Assembly (NCBI GenBank): GCA_024362935.1
Contig: JANCRA010000025.1
Coordinates: forward strand, 13,852,936-13,916,935
Direction of reading: 5' to 3'
DNA: 64,000 bases
From: Setophaga petechia
Taxonomy: Eukaryota > Chordata > Aves > Passeriformes > Parulidae
The notes beneath the pieces are model-generated. The model saw only the letters and a list, made by a program, of their open reading frames with translations, made no database searches and was not told the DNA's origin. Of the stretch, positions 31,641 to 44,270 are shown piece after piece (position 1 is the first letter of the stretch; the number at the start of each line of letters is the position of its first letter). Position numbers and translations under genes: made by a program.

Positions 31641-34561
31641 TGGCTTGTTTGGGTTTTAGTTTGTTTGGTTTTTGTTATTTTCCTGATTGATTTCAATTCT
31701 TATTTTCGTGTTGCGCCGCTAATGTCCCGTAAATATTTTGTGCGCCGGCTACAAATGTTACAAACAAAGTGTGTCCTGGTAGGAAATCTTTTGTGCTTGC
31801 TGTGAAAAGCTATTCTTGCCAGCGCGTTGGCAATAAACCGGGTGAATAACGTGGTGGCGTGTGTTTTTTAAAGACAGTAATTGCCCCGTGAATGCGAATT
31901 CCAAAGATGCTTAAAAGTTCAATGGGATGCGCGAAGCCCTAAAGAGTAAAACTCCTCGAGCAGGATGTGGATTTCTGAAGAGGGGGAATCCCTTATGCGG
32001 TACGAAATCTTGAAAGGGGATAAGATCTCTCAATGATGCAACTTCTTGCGAAAGAGAACTCCCCTCCCCCTCCTATTGATGCCAAACCATTAAAGGGGGA
32101 GGCTCTCCGGGCCCAGCAGCGTAAAGTCTTGAAGGAACCTGAATTTACAATGATAAAAGGGCCAAGGCACTAGCCTTTCACCTTTGGAGGCAATTAGCAT
32201 CTGGCTTGCTTCACAAATGAAGTAAATGTGGGCTCCCCTTTGCTTCCCGGAGCACGCTTGGGCTGGGGGAGTTAACATCATCACTCGGAACAAATTAACT
32301 TGCTTTTTTTGGGGGGGATACCCGGGAGAAGGAGGAGAAGGAGTGCGGGCGCGTTGGTGCTGGGGGTGTTGCGGAGCAGAAGCAGCACACCGAAAACATC
32401 GTCCAAAAAAAACCTCGGTGCACGTGGATGGCCGGCAGCCCTTGGCAGAACTGGGGTTTAAAGCATGGCGTTTGTCCGAGGGTCGGTGGGAATTGCGGTT
32501 AAAATCGGGATGCTGCCAGAGGATGGATGTGGCTGTCAGAGCTCTGCTCCTTTCGGGCGCGTGGAGTAAATCTCCTTCTCCGGCAGAGTGAGAGCAGCTC
32601 AGCACAAGCAGTTTTAAAAGTTGCTGTTCCTTGGAATTCACCATCTCCTTACCTCTTGCCTGGTGTAGTTGTTCCACTCTCACCGCTGTTTTGGGGATGT
32701 CTGGGGGCAGATCTTTGCACAAAGAGTTTGCTCAAATAATTCATGGTTTGAAACCAGCGATGGGAGTTTACACTTTTTTCTAAGAGTATTGCTCTGTGTT
32801 TTTGGTTTTTTTAATTTGTGCTTTATTTAGCTGCATAAAGAAGATTTCTTCCACGGTTTTGGACCTAATAATACCAGTGCCCCTTCTGGCTGGTCTCACT
32901 GCTACCTCTGAGATATGCTTGGGTTTCAGGGGTGTCTGAATAAGATGGAGGTGGCTGTTCTTCTAGGGGTTTGTGGAGATGGCAGGATTTAAAACACATT
33001 TTAGGGGGAAATAAAACTAGCTAGCTATCAAAAAGTGAATCTGCTCACGTGTGAATTATGTTTTCTTGCTTTAGCTTTGGTAATTGTGGAGAGGTGTGCT
33101 TAGGGCTGAACAACAGATTGGAATATGCCCCTTCCCTCAAAAGTTACTGCCCCTCATGAGGAACCCTGGGGTGATTGATTGCCCCAGTCCATTTGGGTAC
33201 AGAGTGAAACGGGTGCTTGGAGTGAATCTGTGAATGCAGAAGGAAAAATGGAGATCTCAAGCTCAGAAGGTTTCAGCTGGAGGATGCTCATGCTCAAACC
33301 CCTTGAGCTTCACAGCTCATGTTTGTCCAGTATCTCCAAGGGATGGTCTTACACTGGATGCAGCTGTCTCCTCTCTTCTTCCTGGGAGGTGTGAGCTCCT
33401 CTGAGCTTAAATTCTGCCTGGTGGTGCTTTTCTTGTGTTTTTCTGATACCAGTGTATCTCCAGGGGGGAGTTTGGTGCTGAACTCTTACAATATGTTTAC
33501 AAAAGGCAGAAATTTTAAACAAGCCTTAATTCTCCTTGAAACAAATATTACCTGATCTCACTCTCCCTCCAGTTTCAGCAGGTGGGTCAGGTTAAGGTTT
33601 CACTGCTGCTGTCCCTGCAGTCCTCAAACGAGACAAAACCCGATCTTCCAATTTGTGGTATTCTTATGGTCATTTTTAAAAAGCTCTGGGTATTTTTTGT
33701 TTTTTCTTTCCCCCATACCCCCCTACCCCTTTCCCCCTGATATTTTTTTCCTTCTGGTGGGTTTCTCCATAGCTAGCTGGAAAGCTCTGTAATGATAGGC
33801 CATCTGGACCTATCCCTCCTGTGCTGAGCAGATTTGATGAGGGTATTTGAGAAGTTTGGGGGCTTTAGTAGTTTAGAGAGGCAGAATGGAGCTCTTCTTT
33901 TTTTTTTTTTTTTCATTATTTTTATATTTCCCTTCCTTTTCACTTAAAATGCAAGCCCTTTACCCTCTGCTTATTGGCACGAAAGAAAGAGAAGCTTCCA
34001 GGCTTCCAGATTTCCAGATGTGGGGCTGCCATCAGCAGCTGGATGGCAGAAACCTGGGGAGCAAATGTTCTCATTTTCTTTTTGCTGGACCTGTGCATAG
34101 CCAGAGACTGCAGGGAAGGGATGTCCAAGGAGAAAGAGGCACATCCATCAGGCTGGACTCTGGGCATTGTTTGGGGAGGGGGTGGGCACAGCTGGCCCTC
34201 AGGCTGGCTCTGGCAGATGCAGGCGCCTGGGCTCCTCTTTTTAAATCTCTGCTGCAGCAGCATCACCCGGCAATGGGCTCAGGAGGGGTTCAGCTACCGC
34301 CAGCAGGTCAAAAGTTCAGTGGGACAGAAGCGGGTGCTTCGGGACGTGTTCAGCTTCATGCTGTGTTTTTACATGGATCTGAGGATGGCAGAGAGCACTT
34401 CTGCCTTCTGGGGTGGGTTGGCTGCTTTTTTTTTTTTCTTTCCTCCCCTTTTTAATGGCTGTCTTGTCAGCCATCTGCTGTACAAAACTTGCGTGCCACT
34501 TCAGAAGTGGTCTTTTGGTTCTGTTGGCTTGGTTGTCACGGCGTGTTCTTGGTGGTTTGTA
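31641..34561 (+). other. CECR2: CECR2 intron 1, proximal part
   Basis: Intronic sequence following the CpG island. CpG remains raised to about 32600 (island shore; for example 32330-32510). A T-run lies at about 33896-33913. No exon was recognised; a 210-codon minus-strand frame at 32090-32722 has no domain and overlaps plus-strand frames. Confidence 0.7.
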
Positions 34562-34635
34562 AAATCACAGAATCACAGAATGGGTAAGGTTGCAAGGGAC
34601 CACACTGAGTCATCTGATCCAGCCTCCCTGCTTCA
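34562..34635 (-). mobile_element. CR1 LINE 3'-tail fragment
   Basis: AAATCACAGAATCACAGAAT followed by GGTTGCAAGGGACCACAC and CATCTGATCCAGCCTCCCTG is antisense CR1: the 8-bp tail repeat, then the 3' UTR. Only about 75 bp can be assigned. It is a heavily 5'-truncated insertion. Confidence 0.85.
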
Positions 34636-36899
34636 CACTGATCTGCATCAGGGAGTTTGTCCTTACCTACTCTAACAGAGCACTGCAGCAGGAAGAGGTG
34701 TGGCTGTGTGGGGCAGCTCGTTTTTTTGGTTGTCATTGCCTTGATGGACAGAAAGGATGCTTTCCACAGTCAACTTAGTGCAGGTGATGATAGCTAGTGA
34801 TTTATTTCCCTCTTCAAGACTGGACTGTAATGTGGGACACCTCTTGTGTCAAAGTATCTCCTGGCCATGTGCCCTTCCCCTGTGCAACTGAAATGTCCTC
34901 CTGGCAGCTGTGGGGGTTGTTTGTATCAAAAATATTGGGAGAATATTTAACGTTTTCAACCGTATTTCAGCACAGCTTGAAAACGCTGGACAGGAGCCAG
35001 TGTGGCATGGCCACCCAGCTCTTTGGCATGTGCTCCCAGGAGCTGTGGACTCCAGCATTTAGGAACTTCTACCTGGGTAGGTCGAGGGGTGGTTGACTTT
35101 CAAGAACGTGCTTGGAAATAGTCAAAACGTTGTTAACTTAGTTTATTTGGAAAAGGGGGAAAAGCCACATTACACAGGGAAAACATAAATCTTTTCCTGT
35201 GGTTTTTAAAAGCACCTTTGGGCAAATTGCCTCTGCTGTTAACTTCACTGCAGCTTTAAGATGCTTTTCCTTGCCTCTTGCCCCTTCCTAGCACTTTAGG
35301 CTCTGGCTCTGCCTTTAGGTAATTCCTCCCACCCACAGGCAGGGAGGGCACTGCTGCTCCTGCCCACCTTTTTCCTTCTCTAGTGTGGTATCTCCGTGCA
35401 GGTCCTTGAACAGGCTCCTTCTGTCGGGAATATTCTGTGGCTGTTAGAAACCAGCAGCTGCTACTGCTCCCCTGGGTCCCCCAGCAGGAGGAAGAGTGTG
35501 GAGAGAGGGAGAGCTGGAGAAGGAGAGGGCAGAGAACAGGGTTTCTTCTATCTGTGCAAACTGGATACAGCTTTAAAAGGAAAAAAAATGTGTTAAGCAG
35601 TGTGATAGAATTTTAATGCTTTGAAAGGAATTTTTCCTAGTGAGGGCAGGATGGCCAAATGTGCTCTGACCTCTGCTGTCATATCATGTTAAGCCCTGCT
35701 GAAAATTCTCTGTGGGTCCCCTTGCTCTGCCCTTTGGGTGTGTCCCTTGAGATCCATGACACCAAAATGGCACAACCGTCCTGTTCTGTCAGTGGCTTGT
35801 TTGGGGTTAATTACACAGACAGTGGGGTTTGGTACCCAGGTACAGCCTCCACCCCTCTGTAACTATTCAGGTCTGGTGCTGCATTCTGGTTGGTATTACA
35901 GTAGCATATCCAATGTCTACTGGTGCCTCATCCTGCTCTGTGGTAGTTGAGATGGCCAGGTGGTTTCTGATCAGAAGAATTTAAAATCTAAGTAAGATCA
36001 ATGCAGCAAGAAGGTGCTGCAAGCTGATGAAAGTGTTGGTGAACTCACATCGGTCAGCATTGTTCATTGAGGGTAGTTTAAATTCTGAGTTTAAATGCAT
36101 TTTCGGTAGAATAGTTCAGTCATTTGGGATGTCCATCCCTCCTGCCATTTGCCTGATCACAGTAGGCAACATTAAAGTGGAAGGGAGTGGGCAGTGACTG
36201 AAGCAACAGTGAACAATAGATCTGCTGACTAAAACTTCCCTCTCATGTGAAGCACCTTGCTTTAGGAAAAACACATTGTCTGAGGAAAGGTAGAGTAACT
36301 GGCAGTGCAGGGAGAGGTGCTGTACAGAGAGTAGACAATGCTGGAAAAGATTATGGAATTCACATATACTGAAAAGCTGGTGTTGGTCCTGTTGTGTGGA
36401 GAGACTCATTTATGGACCACTGTGTGAATTTGGGTTATACACTCTGTGATGGCTCTGCTTCCCCTGGGCAGCATCAGCTTCATCAGAGTAGAGGGTGTGA
36501 GCTGCGTGTTTGTTGTTAAAAAACCAAACAAAACCGAAGACCAATACTGGTTTTATTCTTCCTACCTGTCCCATCTGCAGTTTGGTGCAGTCGCTGCAGT
36601 GCCCCATCCCTCTTTTTGTTCCAGCACCACTTCTTGCATTGCTGCTTTTGCTGTCTTAGTTATTCTGTGTGCAATAGAATCATTAACACTCTACATGTCA
36701 GTGCTGGGCTCTAGAGTTCATTGAGATTAATGGAGGGGGGAGGCAGAGAGATACTTCTCAGAGCTGTTGTTTCAAGTGGTCTGCAAATTGGAAAGCAGTT
36801 TCCATTTCAAATGCAAGTCACATCTTACCCAACTGTAGATCTTAAACTTTTACACAAGTGTTTACCTTTTATATAATGATACTCTAGTGTAATCGGATA
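34636..36899 (+). other. CECR2: CECR2 intron 1, no exon seen
   Basis: Unique intronic sequence without recognisable repeats. Chance frames only. Confidence 0.6.
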
Positions 36900-37012
36900 C
36901 AAAAAAAAAAAAAAAAAAACAAAAACCACCAAACAAAAAAAAAACCCCACACCAAAAACAAACCAGGAGAAAACCCAAAATAACAACCACAACAACAACA
37001 ACAAAAAAGGAA
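36900..37012 (+). repeat. Poly(A) and A/C-rich tract
   Basis: About 20 consecutive A at 36901-36919, then CAAAAACCACCAAAC-type and (CAA)n text to about 37007. It resembles the longer A/C tract at 17482-17806 and may likewise be an expanded poly(A) tail. Confidence 0.93.
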
Positions 37013-40000
37013 TAGGTGGTTCAGGAGGCTGATACATGAGTTAAAATGTTATCTTAAGCCTGTAAAAAGAAACAAGTAGTGACTGCACGAAGCCAAAGGG
37101 TGTCTGAACAATGGATAAGGAAGGTTATTTTGACAGCAACGCTTTGAATGGATCTGAGTTAGGTGACAGGGGAGTTGGGCAATGACTGTAGCAGTAGAAG
37201 GCAGAAGGGAAGGAGGAGCACGATAAGAATTTCAGAGATTTGATGGAGCACATGGAGCCTGATATTACAGATTTTATGTGGTGTTAGTATAGGCAATTCT
37301 TCTGCTGGCACAGCTGACACTGAAAATCATGCCTGGTGTTAGCTGAAGTGTTTGTGTACCCACAAGTTTAACAGTTTAAGCGGAGTTTATTTTAAGACCG
37401 ATTTAAGATAATCAGGTGCAAGTCTTCCCCCACTAGGAAAAAAACCAAAAACTGTAGTAGTTTGTGCAGGAACTTAAATATGACTTTGCAGTTTGCTTTG
37501 TTTGAGAAGATCCAAGTACCACAAACAAACCTGTGCCAATTCAATCAACCGATTTAAACTTCTGCACAGCGCATCTAAATCGATCCTAAAAAGTTTTTCC
37601 TTGTGGAATTTGCTCTAACCAAAGCAGCTAAAAGTAACACCTTTAAAGTGTTGCAGCTTTATATGTAGACCTGCTTAACTGTGGTCTTTCTCTCCCAGTG
37701 CATAATGCCGGCAGAGCTGTGCCATTCTGCCCCTGGCATCTGTTAAGTGCCTGCATGAAGGGTGAAGAATTAACTTTTGTAATGGCAATGGATGCTTTCA
37801 TAGACTTCTTTCAGGCAAAAATCTCCTCCAGAAGAGAGCTATGGGTAGAAATGACAACAGCCAAGGAGTTAAAATTCCTGAATTAAAAAGTTTATCATGT
37901 AAACATTATTGTAGGTATGTATGAATTTTTTTATAAATTTTTCCCCCCCCTCCTCGTTACCAGAAGCAACAGCATCTGCTGTGGTGGTGGGAACAATGCA
38001 GCCTAGTGATTCCTCCTTCCTTACAGTAGAGAATCCTGTTAAACACACAAGGCTGTGCCTCAGAGTGTATCCTTTCAGCAGGCTTGTTCCTTTTAATGGG
38101 TGCCCATTCCTGGGGTCTCCATTGTTTCACCAACAATAGCACTAGGGGCAGCTGATTTGGTTGACAGAAAATGCGTTAATTTAACAGATCTATTCCCTTT
38201 AGCCGGTCTCCTTCCTATTGTGCCCCAGTTCTCCCCCAGTTCCTGGGGAGGAGGGCCTCGGGAGCAGGGTCTGTTAGGTGGAAGGCTCCTGCAATTAGGA
38301 GGGGTTTGCAGCCTTTTGTGTGAGGAACAGAAAACAGCTGATGGGTGAAGTGGGGAGAGTGCAGTTTGCTCCCTGCCAGAACACTCAATTTTCTGCATTT
38401 TGGGGAGGGCTTCACAGGCTGCCTTTGCAAGGGAGGGGGGAATAACTCGACACCAGGAGCTGATGGCAGTCAAGGTCTTTGCTTTGCTCAGAGGTGGTCT
38501 TGCAGCCCAATGTGGCAACGCCTTTCAGTGCTGGCTCAACTTCTTGACAAACTCTTTATATACTATAAAAGCTTAGCTAAAACACCAGCTTTCCACTGAA
38601 AAAGCAAAGCTGCTGTTATTATCCAGGGTAGGACTGCAGAGAGCTGGCTGGGGGAGGCAGTATGTAAAGTTAACACCAAATTACTTGAAACATGAGGGGT
38701 GTAATGGTCCTCAAGGACCCCTGCCTTAGGCTAGCCCACCAGTTTAGCATGGTTTTAGGACTGGTCTGGTTTAAACAGTGCAGGCTCTTCACCCTTGGGT
38801 GCACTTAGGTTCAGCTCTTCCCTGCAGTAACTTACCTTGGTTCAGTACCTGAGGGGGTGTCTCTGTTGGTTTTTCCATCAGTGTGGTCAAGCAGACACAT
38901 CCAGCCTGGTGGGAAGGAGGGCTCATGCACTGCTGAGGGGGCAGTGAAACATGAAGCTCCTCTGCTCCTGGGGGCTGCCGGCTGCCAGAAGGATCTTGGC
39001 TGCCAGAAAGAAGATCTCGCTCCCTTTCAAGCCCTCGCTTCAGCCACGCTTCTGACTCTGTGGTTTGCCCCTTTCCTGGCAGCATCCCAGCTGCTGGCTG
39101 GGTTTTTGTGGGGGTTGTTGGTCTGTGGTGGGAGCAGGACCTCCTGCTTTTGGTGGCTGCAAGCTGCCAGGTCAATCCACTGTGGCTCTTGAAACTCTAG
39201 CTGTAGTTTAGTTCTGGTTGCTGGGGCTGGGGATGTAAATGGAGCTCTGGAGGGTCTTTTTCCTCCTGTTTGGTAAAGCTGTTAATTCTCTGGCTCTTTC
39301 TCTCCAGCTAAGCCTGCTGTAAAGAGACCAGGGCTTTGTATGGCCAAAGGGTTGGAAGGCAGACCTGGTATTCTCCTTTCTGGTGAGCCCTGTATGTAGG
39401 GAGTTGTGTGGCAGCAAAAATATTTATATATCCATAACACAAGGCAAAGAGGGTTGTGGTTGGAGGGGTTTTTTGGTTTTTTTCTTGCTTGGGTTTTTTT
39501 GTTTGTTTTAGGAGGCAAAGGGTGAGAGTTCACTTAAAGAGCTTGACTCTTAATAGAGCTTGTCATTGTTGCTAATATAAAACAAATGATGAGCATGGGA
39601 GAGGAGTCAAAGGCTCCCTCTTCTGGTGTTCTGGAAAGGTTCAAATACTGAAAAATAAGCAAGGAAAAAGACCCTTTCCATGCTTTCTTGTGGTATTTTG
39701 TGACCTCACTTAGGACTAACCCTTACTGGCCCACCATGCAAGTCTCTTCATGTCCCATAAATACACAACCTTAACAGCTCTCTGTGGGAGTGAACTGCAT
39801 TTTCAAATGCAAAATATGTTACACTTGTAAGTAAAAGTGAGTCCTGATTTCAGAAGGGTTCCCAATGTGAGCATGGAAAATGGCAGCCCTGCATGTCCCT
39901 GCCTGTGACGTTTCTCAGTGCTTCCCTTTGCTTCTCCTCTTTGCTGCTCCCTCCTCTTGCCATGGCAATGTCATTTGTGTCCTGTGCATTTCCCAGGTCA

Positions 40001-40774
40001 CATGTGTGCACTGGCATGTAAACATGTTTGGGATGATTGGAGGGGCCACGTGTGCTGAGCACTCCCTCTAGGAGAGCCTGTCCAAGGATCTGGCACTGCT
40101 GTTGCTTTAGCTTGAGTCAGTGCAGAATTCAAAACTTATTAGTGATTGATTGATGGAGAAATGTGCACAATAAGTACCAGTTTGTTGGGGATTTTAGATG
40201 AATTTTCTAAAAACCATTATATAAAGTGTAGTGTCTTTGAAATTAATAGGATTTCAGAACATTAGAGAGGGGATTTTTTTTCTTTTGTATTTTTTTCATA
40301 ACTGGAGAGCTGTCCGTCATGAGGCTTATTTTTCCCCTGTGGACTAATGTTAGTGTGGACTCATGAACAGTATCTAGTGGAACCTGAGGGATTCTCAACC
40401 TGCCTTCCAGGGCAGCAGCTCCTGCCACTGTCACAGCCGGCAGTAAAACTGCTCACCTGGGTTAAAAACTTCCCTAAAGTGAGCTGTGCCTCCCCAGAAG
40501 CAGTTCCCCCAGGCAGCTCCCTCCACAGCCCCACAAAAGGGTTGTACCAGCATGACTGAAGCAGTGGCACGGGAATGGAAACAGGCAGCAGGGAGGGGAA
40601 GGGCTTTTTATAGCTGACACTTCTGCTGAAAGAAACGCTTATCACACTGCAGGCCTGGGTAGCAGGTGGAGTGAGCCTGCACAGGTAACAACAGGTCATG
40701 CAGCAATGGGGACACCTAGGGAAGAAACCTTATCAGTAAGACCCTCCCTGAAAGGATTTTAGGTTATATCAAGC
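37013..40774 (+). other. CECR2: CECR2 intron 1, no exon seen
   Basis: Unique intronic sequence. A C-run is present near 37943. No coding or repeat family was recognised. Confidence 0.6.
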
Positions 40775-41067
40775 CTTGATTAATTTCTTTTTTTCAAGTG
40801 AACATTCTGGTTAGAAATGTTTTAATTTGGAGTTAGGCGGTGAGCCTTTAAATTGTTTATTCCACAGTCAGTCCTGAACGTGCAGCTGAAATCAGTTAAA
40901 CTTCACTGGAGCTGAGAGTCTTGATACATTTCTTTTTTCAAGTGAACATTCTGGTTAGAAATGTTTTAATTTGGAGTTAGGTGGTGAGCCTTTAAATTGT
41001 TTATTCCACAGTCAGTCCTGAACGTGCAGCTGAAATCAGTTAAACTTCACTGGAGCTGAGAGTCTTG
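40775..41067 (+). repeat. Recent 144-bp tandem duplication (two copies)
   Basis: Copy 1 runs from about 40775 to 40919 and copy 2 from about 40920 to 41063. AACATTCTGGTTAGAAATG starts at 40801 and again at 40945. Differences are one C/T substitution (GGCGG versus GGTGG), one T in a T-run, and two or three bases at the left edge. Such high identity means a recent event, probably polymorphic. Confidence 0.97.
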
Positions 41068-44000
41068 CACAAAATTCTTTTGAGAAAATTCAGTCTTTCT
41101 CTAAAAAAAACGAAACAAAAAGATTTCCCACAGAGAAAAAGGTTTCTCTGTGGCTCTGGTCGCCCAGCAATGCAGATATCTATCCATCAGGAATTGTTTG
41201 CCTGTGCTGAAGAGGCTGGAGCAGCTTGCCTTGTGGGACAGGGCAGCCATGTAGAATAAACAGGGAATAGCAGTCTCGATTTCCTTTCTTTCAGCCTGAT
41301 ACAAGGTGCAGAGGCACTGAAGACTATTTTGCCCTTAAGATAATTGTGAGTTGGAGAGGATCAAAGGGCTTGAGGGGGCTTTTTTGGTTGAAAGGGGATT
41401 TTCTCCATGGACAGCTGCAGTAGTGCATTAGTAGTGCAATGGATTATCTTTCCATGATCTGTAGGATCTCAACCAGCTATCGAGGGGCCCCACTGAAGGC
41501 TGCTGCTTGGGGGAGGCACAGTGAAAGTCTCCTCTAGCAGGGAGACCTGTAATGCCTGGGAGCTCGGACCACTTGACTCCCCCTGCCCCAGCAGGGTGGG
41601 TGTGCTGGATATTCTTAGACTGCAGATAGTGCTGGGAGCATGGGGAAAGGGAGCCCAGCTCTCAGTCATGTCTAACTGCAGCTGATGCCCTGCATCCACC
41701 CTGCTCTCCAGTGGAAGTGCTTATTAAGGAATGTGAGAAGCTGATTCCAGCTGCTGTGGCATCCCCTAAAGGGAAATGTATAATTTGGGAGGGTGTTGCG
41801 AGTCCCTTGGTGGAACAAACTGCTCTCTGTAGTAAACATCTGACCTGCCAAATGCCTGGACTTTGTCATTTTGGGAAGTTTTGGATGATGGCTGCTCTGC
41901 AAATAGCTGTGCCACTGAGAGGGTGTCCCTGCACATGCCTGTGGATATCTGTATCCTTGCTCTGTGCTTTTCATTCACTGCAGGGAGGCAACACATCTGG
42001 CCTGGCTGTGGCAAGGGTGGGATGGGACAGGGCTTGATGCTATCAGAGGTGGGGATCAGGTCATGCTGTGCCTCCCTGACCTGTTTTCAGGGCCTGGGGA
42101 TGAGGGGGCTGGAATGTGTGGGGCGGCAGAGCTGTCCAGGAATGCTGTTCCCAGGTGTCCATGTCCCCAGGTGGCCACTTCAGGGCCTTGTGCTTGGGCT
42201 CAAATTGCATCTGTGCTGGGTAATGAGTGCTGGGGCAGCCCTGCCCTGCCAGGTCCTCCTGTGCACCCCTCCTCAGGTAGTGAGTGGGTGCCAGCAAGAG
42301 AGGGGTGACCATGGCATCTAGTGTGTTAAACTTGCCCTCCCAGCACTTTCAGAATTTTCTGTTAACTTTAATGATGCGAGCTTTATGGTTTTTTGGTTGG
42401 TTGGGGTTTTCTGGGACTAGTGAAACACAAGATGGGATGAACCCAGCTTTGGATTTCAGGGCTGAGGTTTTTTTGGGACAGGCAGTTTAAAAACCTTGTC
42501 TTTATTTGTAAGCAGGACTGGTTTCAGAATTTAAGAGCCGCCATATGATGTTGTGTTGTTTTTCCTTGGAGTAGCAACTACAGTTTATAATCATTTCCTA
42601 GTCCTTAGCCAGTTGGCAGGGAGACTGCTGTGAAGGGATTGATTATTAGTGGATGCTTCATTGTGCTGTCCAAGCCTGACTTTCTTGCTCTAACCAGTTC
42701 CCTTCAGCTGGAATGGCTGTAGTCAGCAGAGGGAAGAGAGGGAGATGTCTCTTCCCTCTCAGCAGCGCTGTTTCTTGTTTATGGGATATACTCAGGATAA
42801 GAAGGGTCAACAAAAAGTGTCAGCACTTGAGCATTCTCATAGAAAGCCAGCTGGCTGGCCGGCTGCTGGGGACTGCTCACAATTTTTCTGCTTCCTCTCG
42901 TGATTCTCTCAGTGTTTGTTTTTGGAGTGGTGACTTAAAAGTAGCGCTGTGTGGTGTGAGCATCCTGGAGGCTCCGCCCTTTCCCTGGGAGAGGCACCGA
43001 TGGGAGTGGAAACATAATCGGGAAGATGATCTGGAGCTCAGCGAGGCGAAGACACGCTGGCAGCTGTGGCAATTGAAGATGAGTTAGTGTTTAAACTGGC
43101 AGTGAGGACTTGCACAAGTGCAGGGGCAGCAGAGCAGGCTGGAGCTTGGGCAGCAACATCTGCCAGGCTCCTTGGATAGAAGCTGGGATGGTTTGGTCCT
43201 GCTGAACCACATCCTGCTGCAGCTCCTCTGATAAACCTGGGCTAGCTAATTAGAAGCTAGGATGTGTGGAGCCATGCACAAAGCAGCCGTGCTGTACTGG
43301 AGTTGTTGGTGCTGCTGTTTGGGAAAGGGATTTTGAGCTGGGTCTGAGCAGGGATGGTTTGTGAGGAAGGGGAGATGCGTGTCAGAGTGCACATCCCACC
43401 CTGCTGTGCTTAGGCTGAACAGCAGCAACTGGAAGAGGACAGCTGAGCTAATGCCTAAAAGGTGGAGGGATGGAAGACTCCACACCCGGTCTTGGAAGTA
43501 TGATCCTAACCCTCTGCTTGTCTCCTGCTTTCCTCCCCCACTCCCAAAGCCCCTCTTGGGCTGTGTGGAAGTGTCCCAGTTCTTGCAGCTGTGTTAGTTG
43601 TGATGGGTCATTTAGTCCTGAAATCCCTGTTTGAAAGGGGCAAGTCCTTGCCTCGTGTGACAGCTGCCGCCTTGCACTTCTCCCCAGGCTGGAAATAACT
43701 GCATATGACACAGGAGCAGCTCTGGCATGGGGGAGGGACGAGGGTTTCTGGCTTCCTCTCAGTGCTGTAATGGCTTTGCTGTGTGCCTCTTCTCCCATGT
43801 GGACCATAGCAGAGCCATGCCCCACATACTCAGCAGATCTCTCAGCTGGCAGTGCCCGGGCAATGCCCTTAACAGCCTGGCACTCTGCAGGCTCTGTAGA
43901 GTGGAGCCTCCCTGTGCAGCTGGGGGCAGGACAGAAGGATGTGAGGTGGTGGTGGTGGTGATGCTCGCCTGGAGCATCAGGGAGCCTTGCTGTTGTGTGC

Positions 44001-44120
44001 AGAGGCAGAGACAAGGAGAGGGAAGGTGGGAATGTTTCTGCTCCCTGCTCCCCTCTTCAAAATCCAAAGCCTTGAGCCCATGGAAACCTGGCCAGCTTTT
44101 CCTTCCAGCTGAAGGGCTGT
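41068..44120 (+). other. CECR2: CECR2 intron 1, no exon seen
   Basis: Unique intronic DNA with a short (GTG)n at about 43945-43961. No exon or repeat family was recognised. Confidence 0.6.
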
Positions 44121-44270
44121 CTCCTGATTGGAATGACAGCTTTGAACTGGAAGACATTATTTCATTAGCGTGCTAATCAGATACAGAGATTACCTGATTG
44201 GCTACTTAATAATTAAATGAAGTTGCCTGTAATTCTTTGAGCACACACAGAACTAATTAAATTAACCCTT
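44121..44270 (+). promoter_or_regulatory. Candidate intronic enhancer with homeodomain-like sites
   Basis: An AT-rich block packed with TAAT/ATTA words. It has a 14-bp palindrome ATTAGC-GT-GCTAAT at 44164-44177, two CCTGATTGG words about 80 bp apart (each with an inverted CCAAT), and TTAATAATTAAATGAA and AACTAATTAAATTAA. The density looks like conserved developmental enhancers, but conservation cannot be tested here. Confidence 0.3.

Noticed and set aside
32090..32722. 210-codon minus-strand frame in the CpG island shore
   Set aside because: No recognisable domain, no conserved motif, and competing plus-strand frames. Probably chance.
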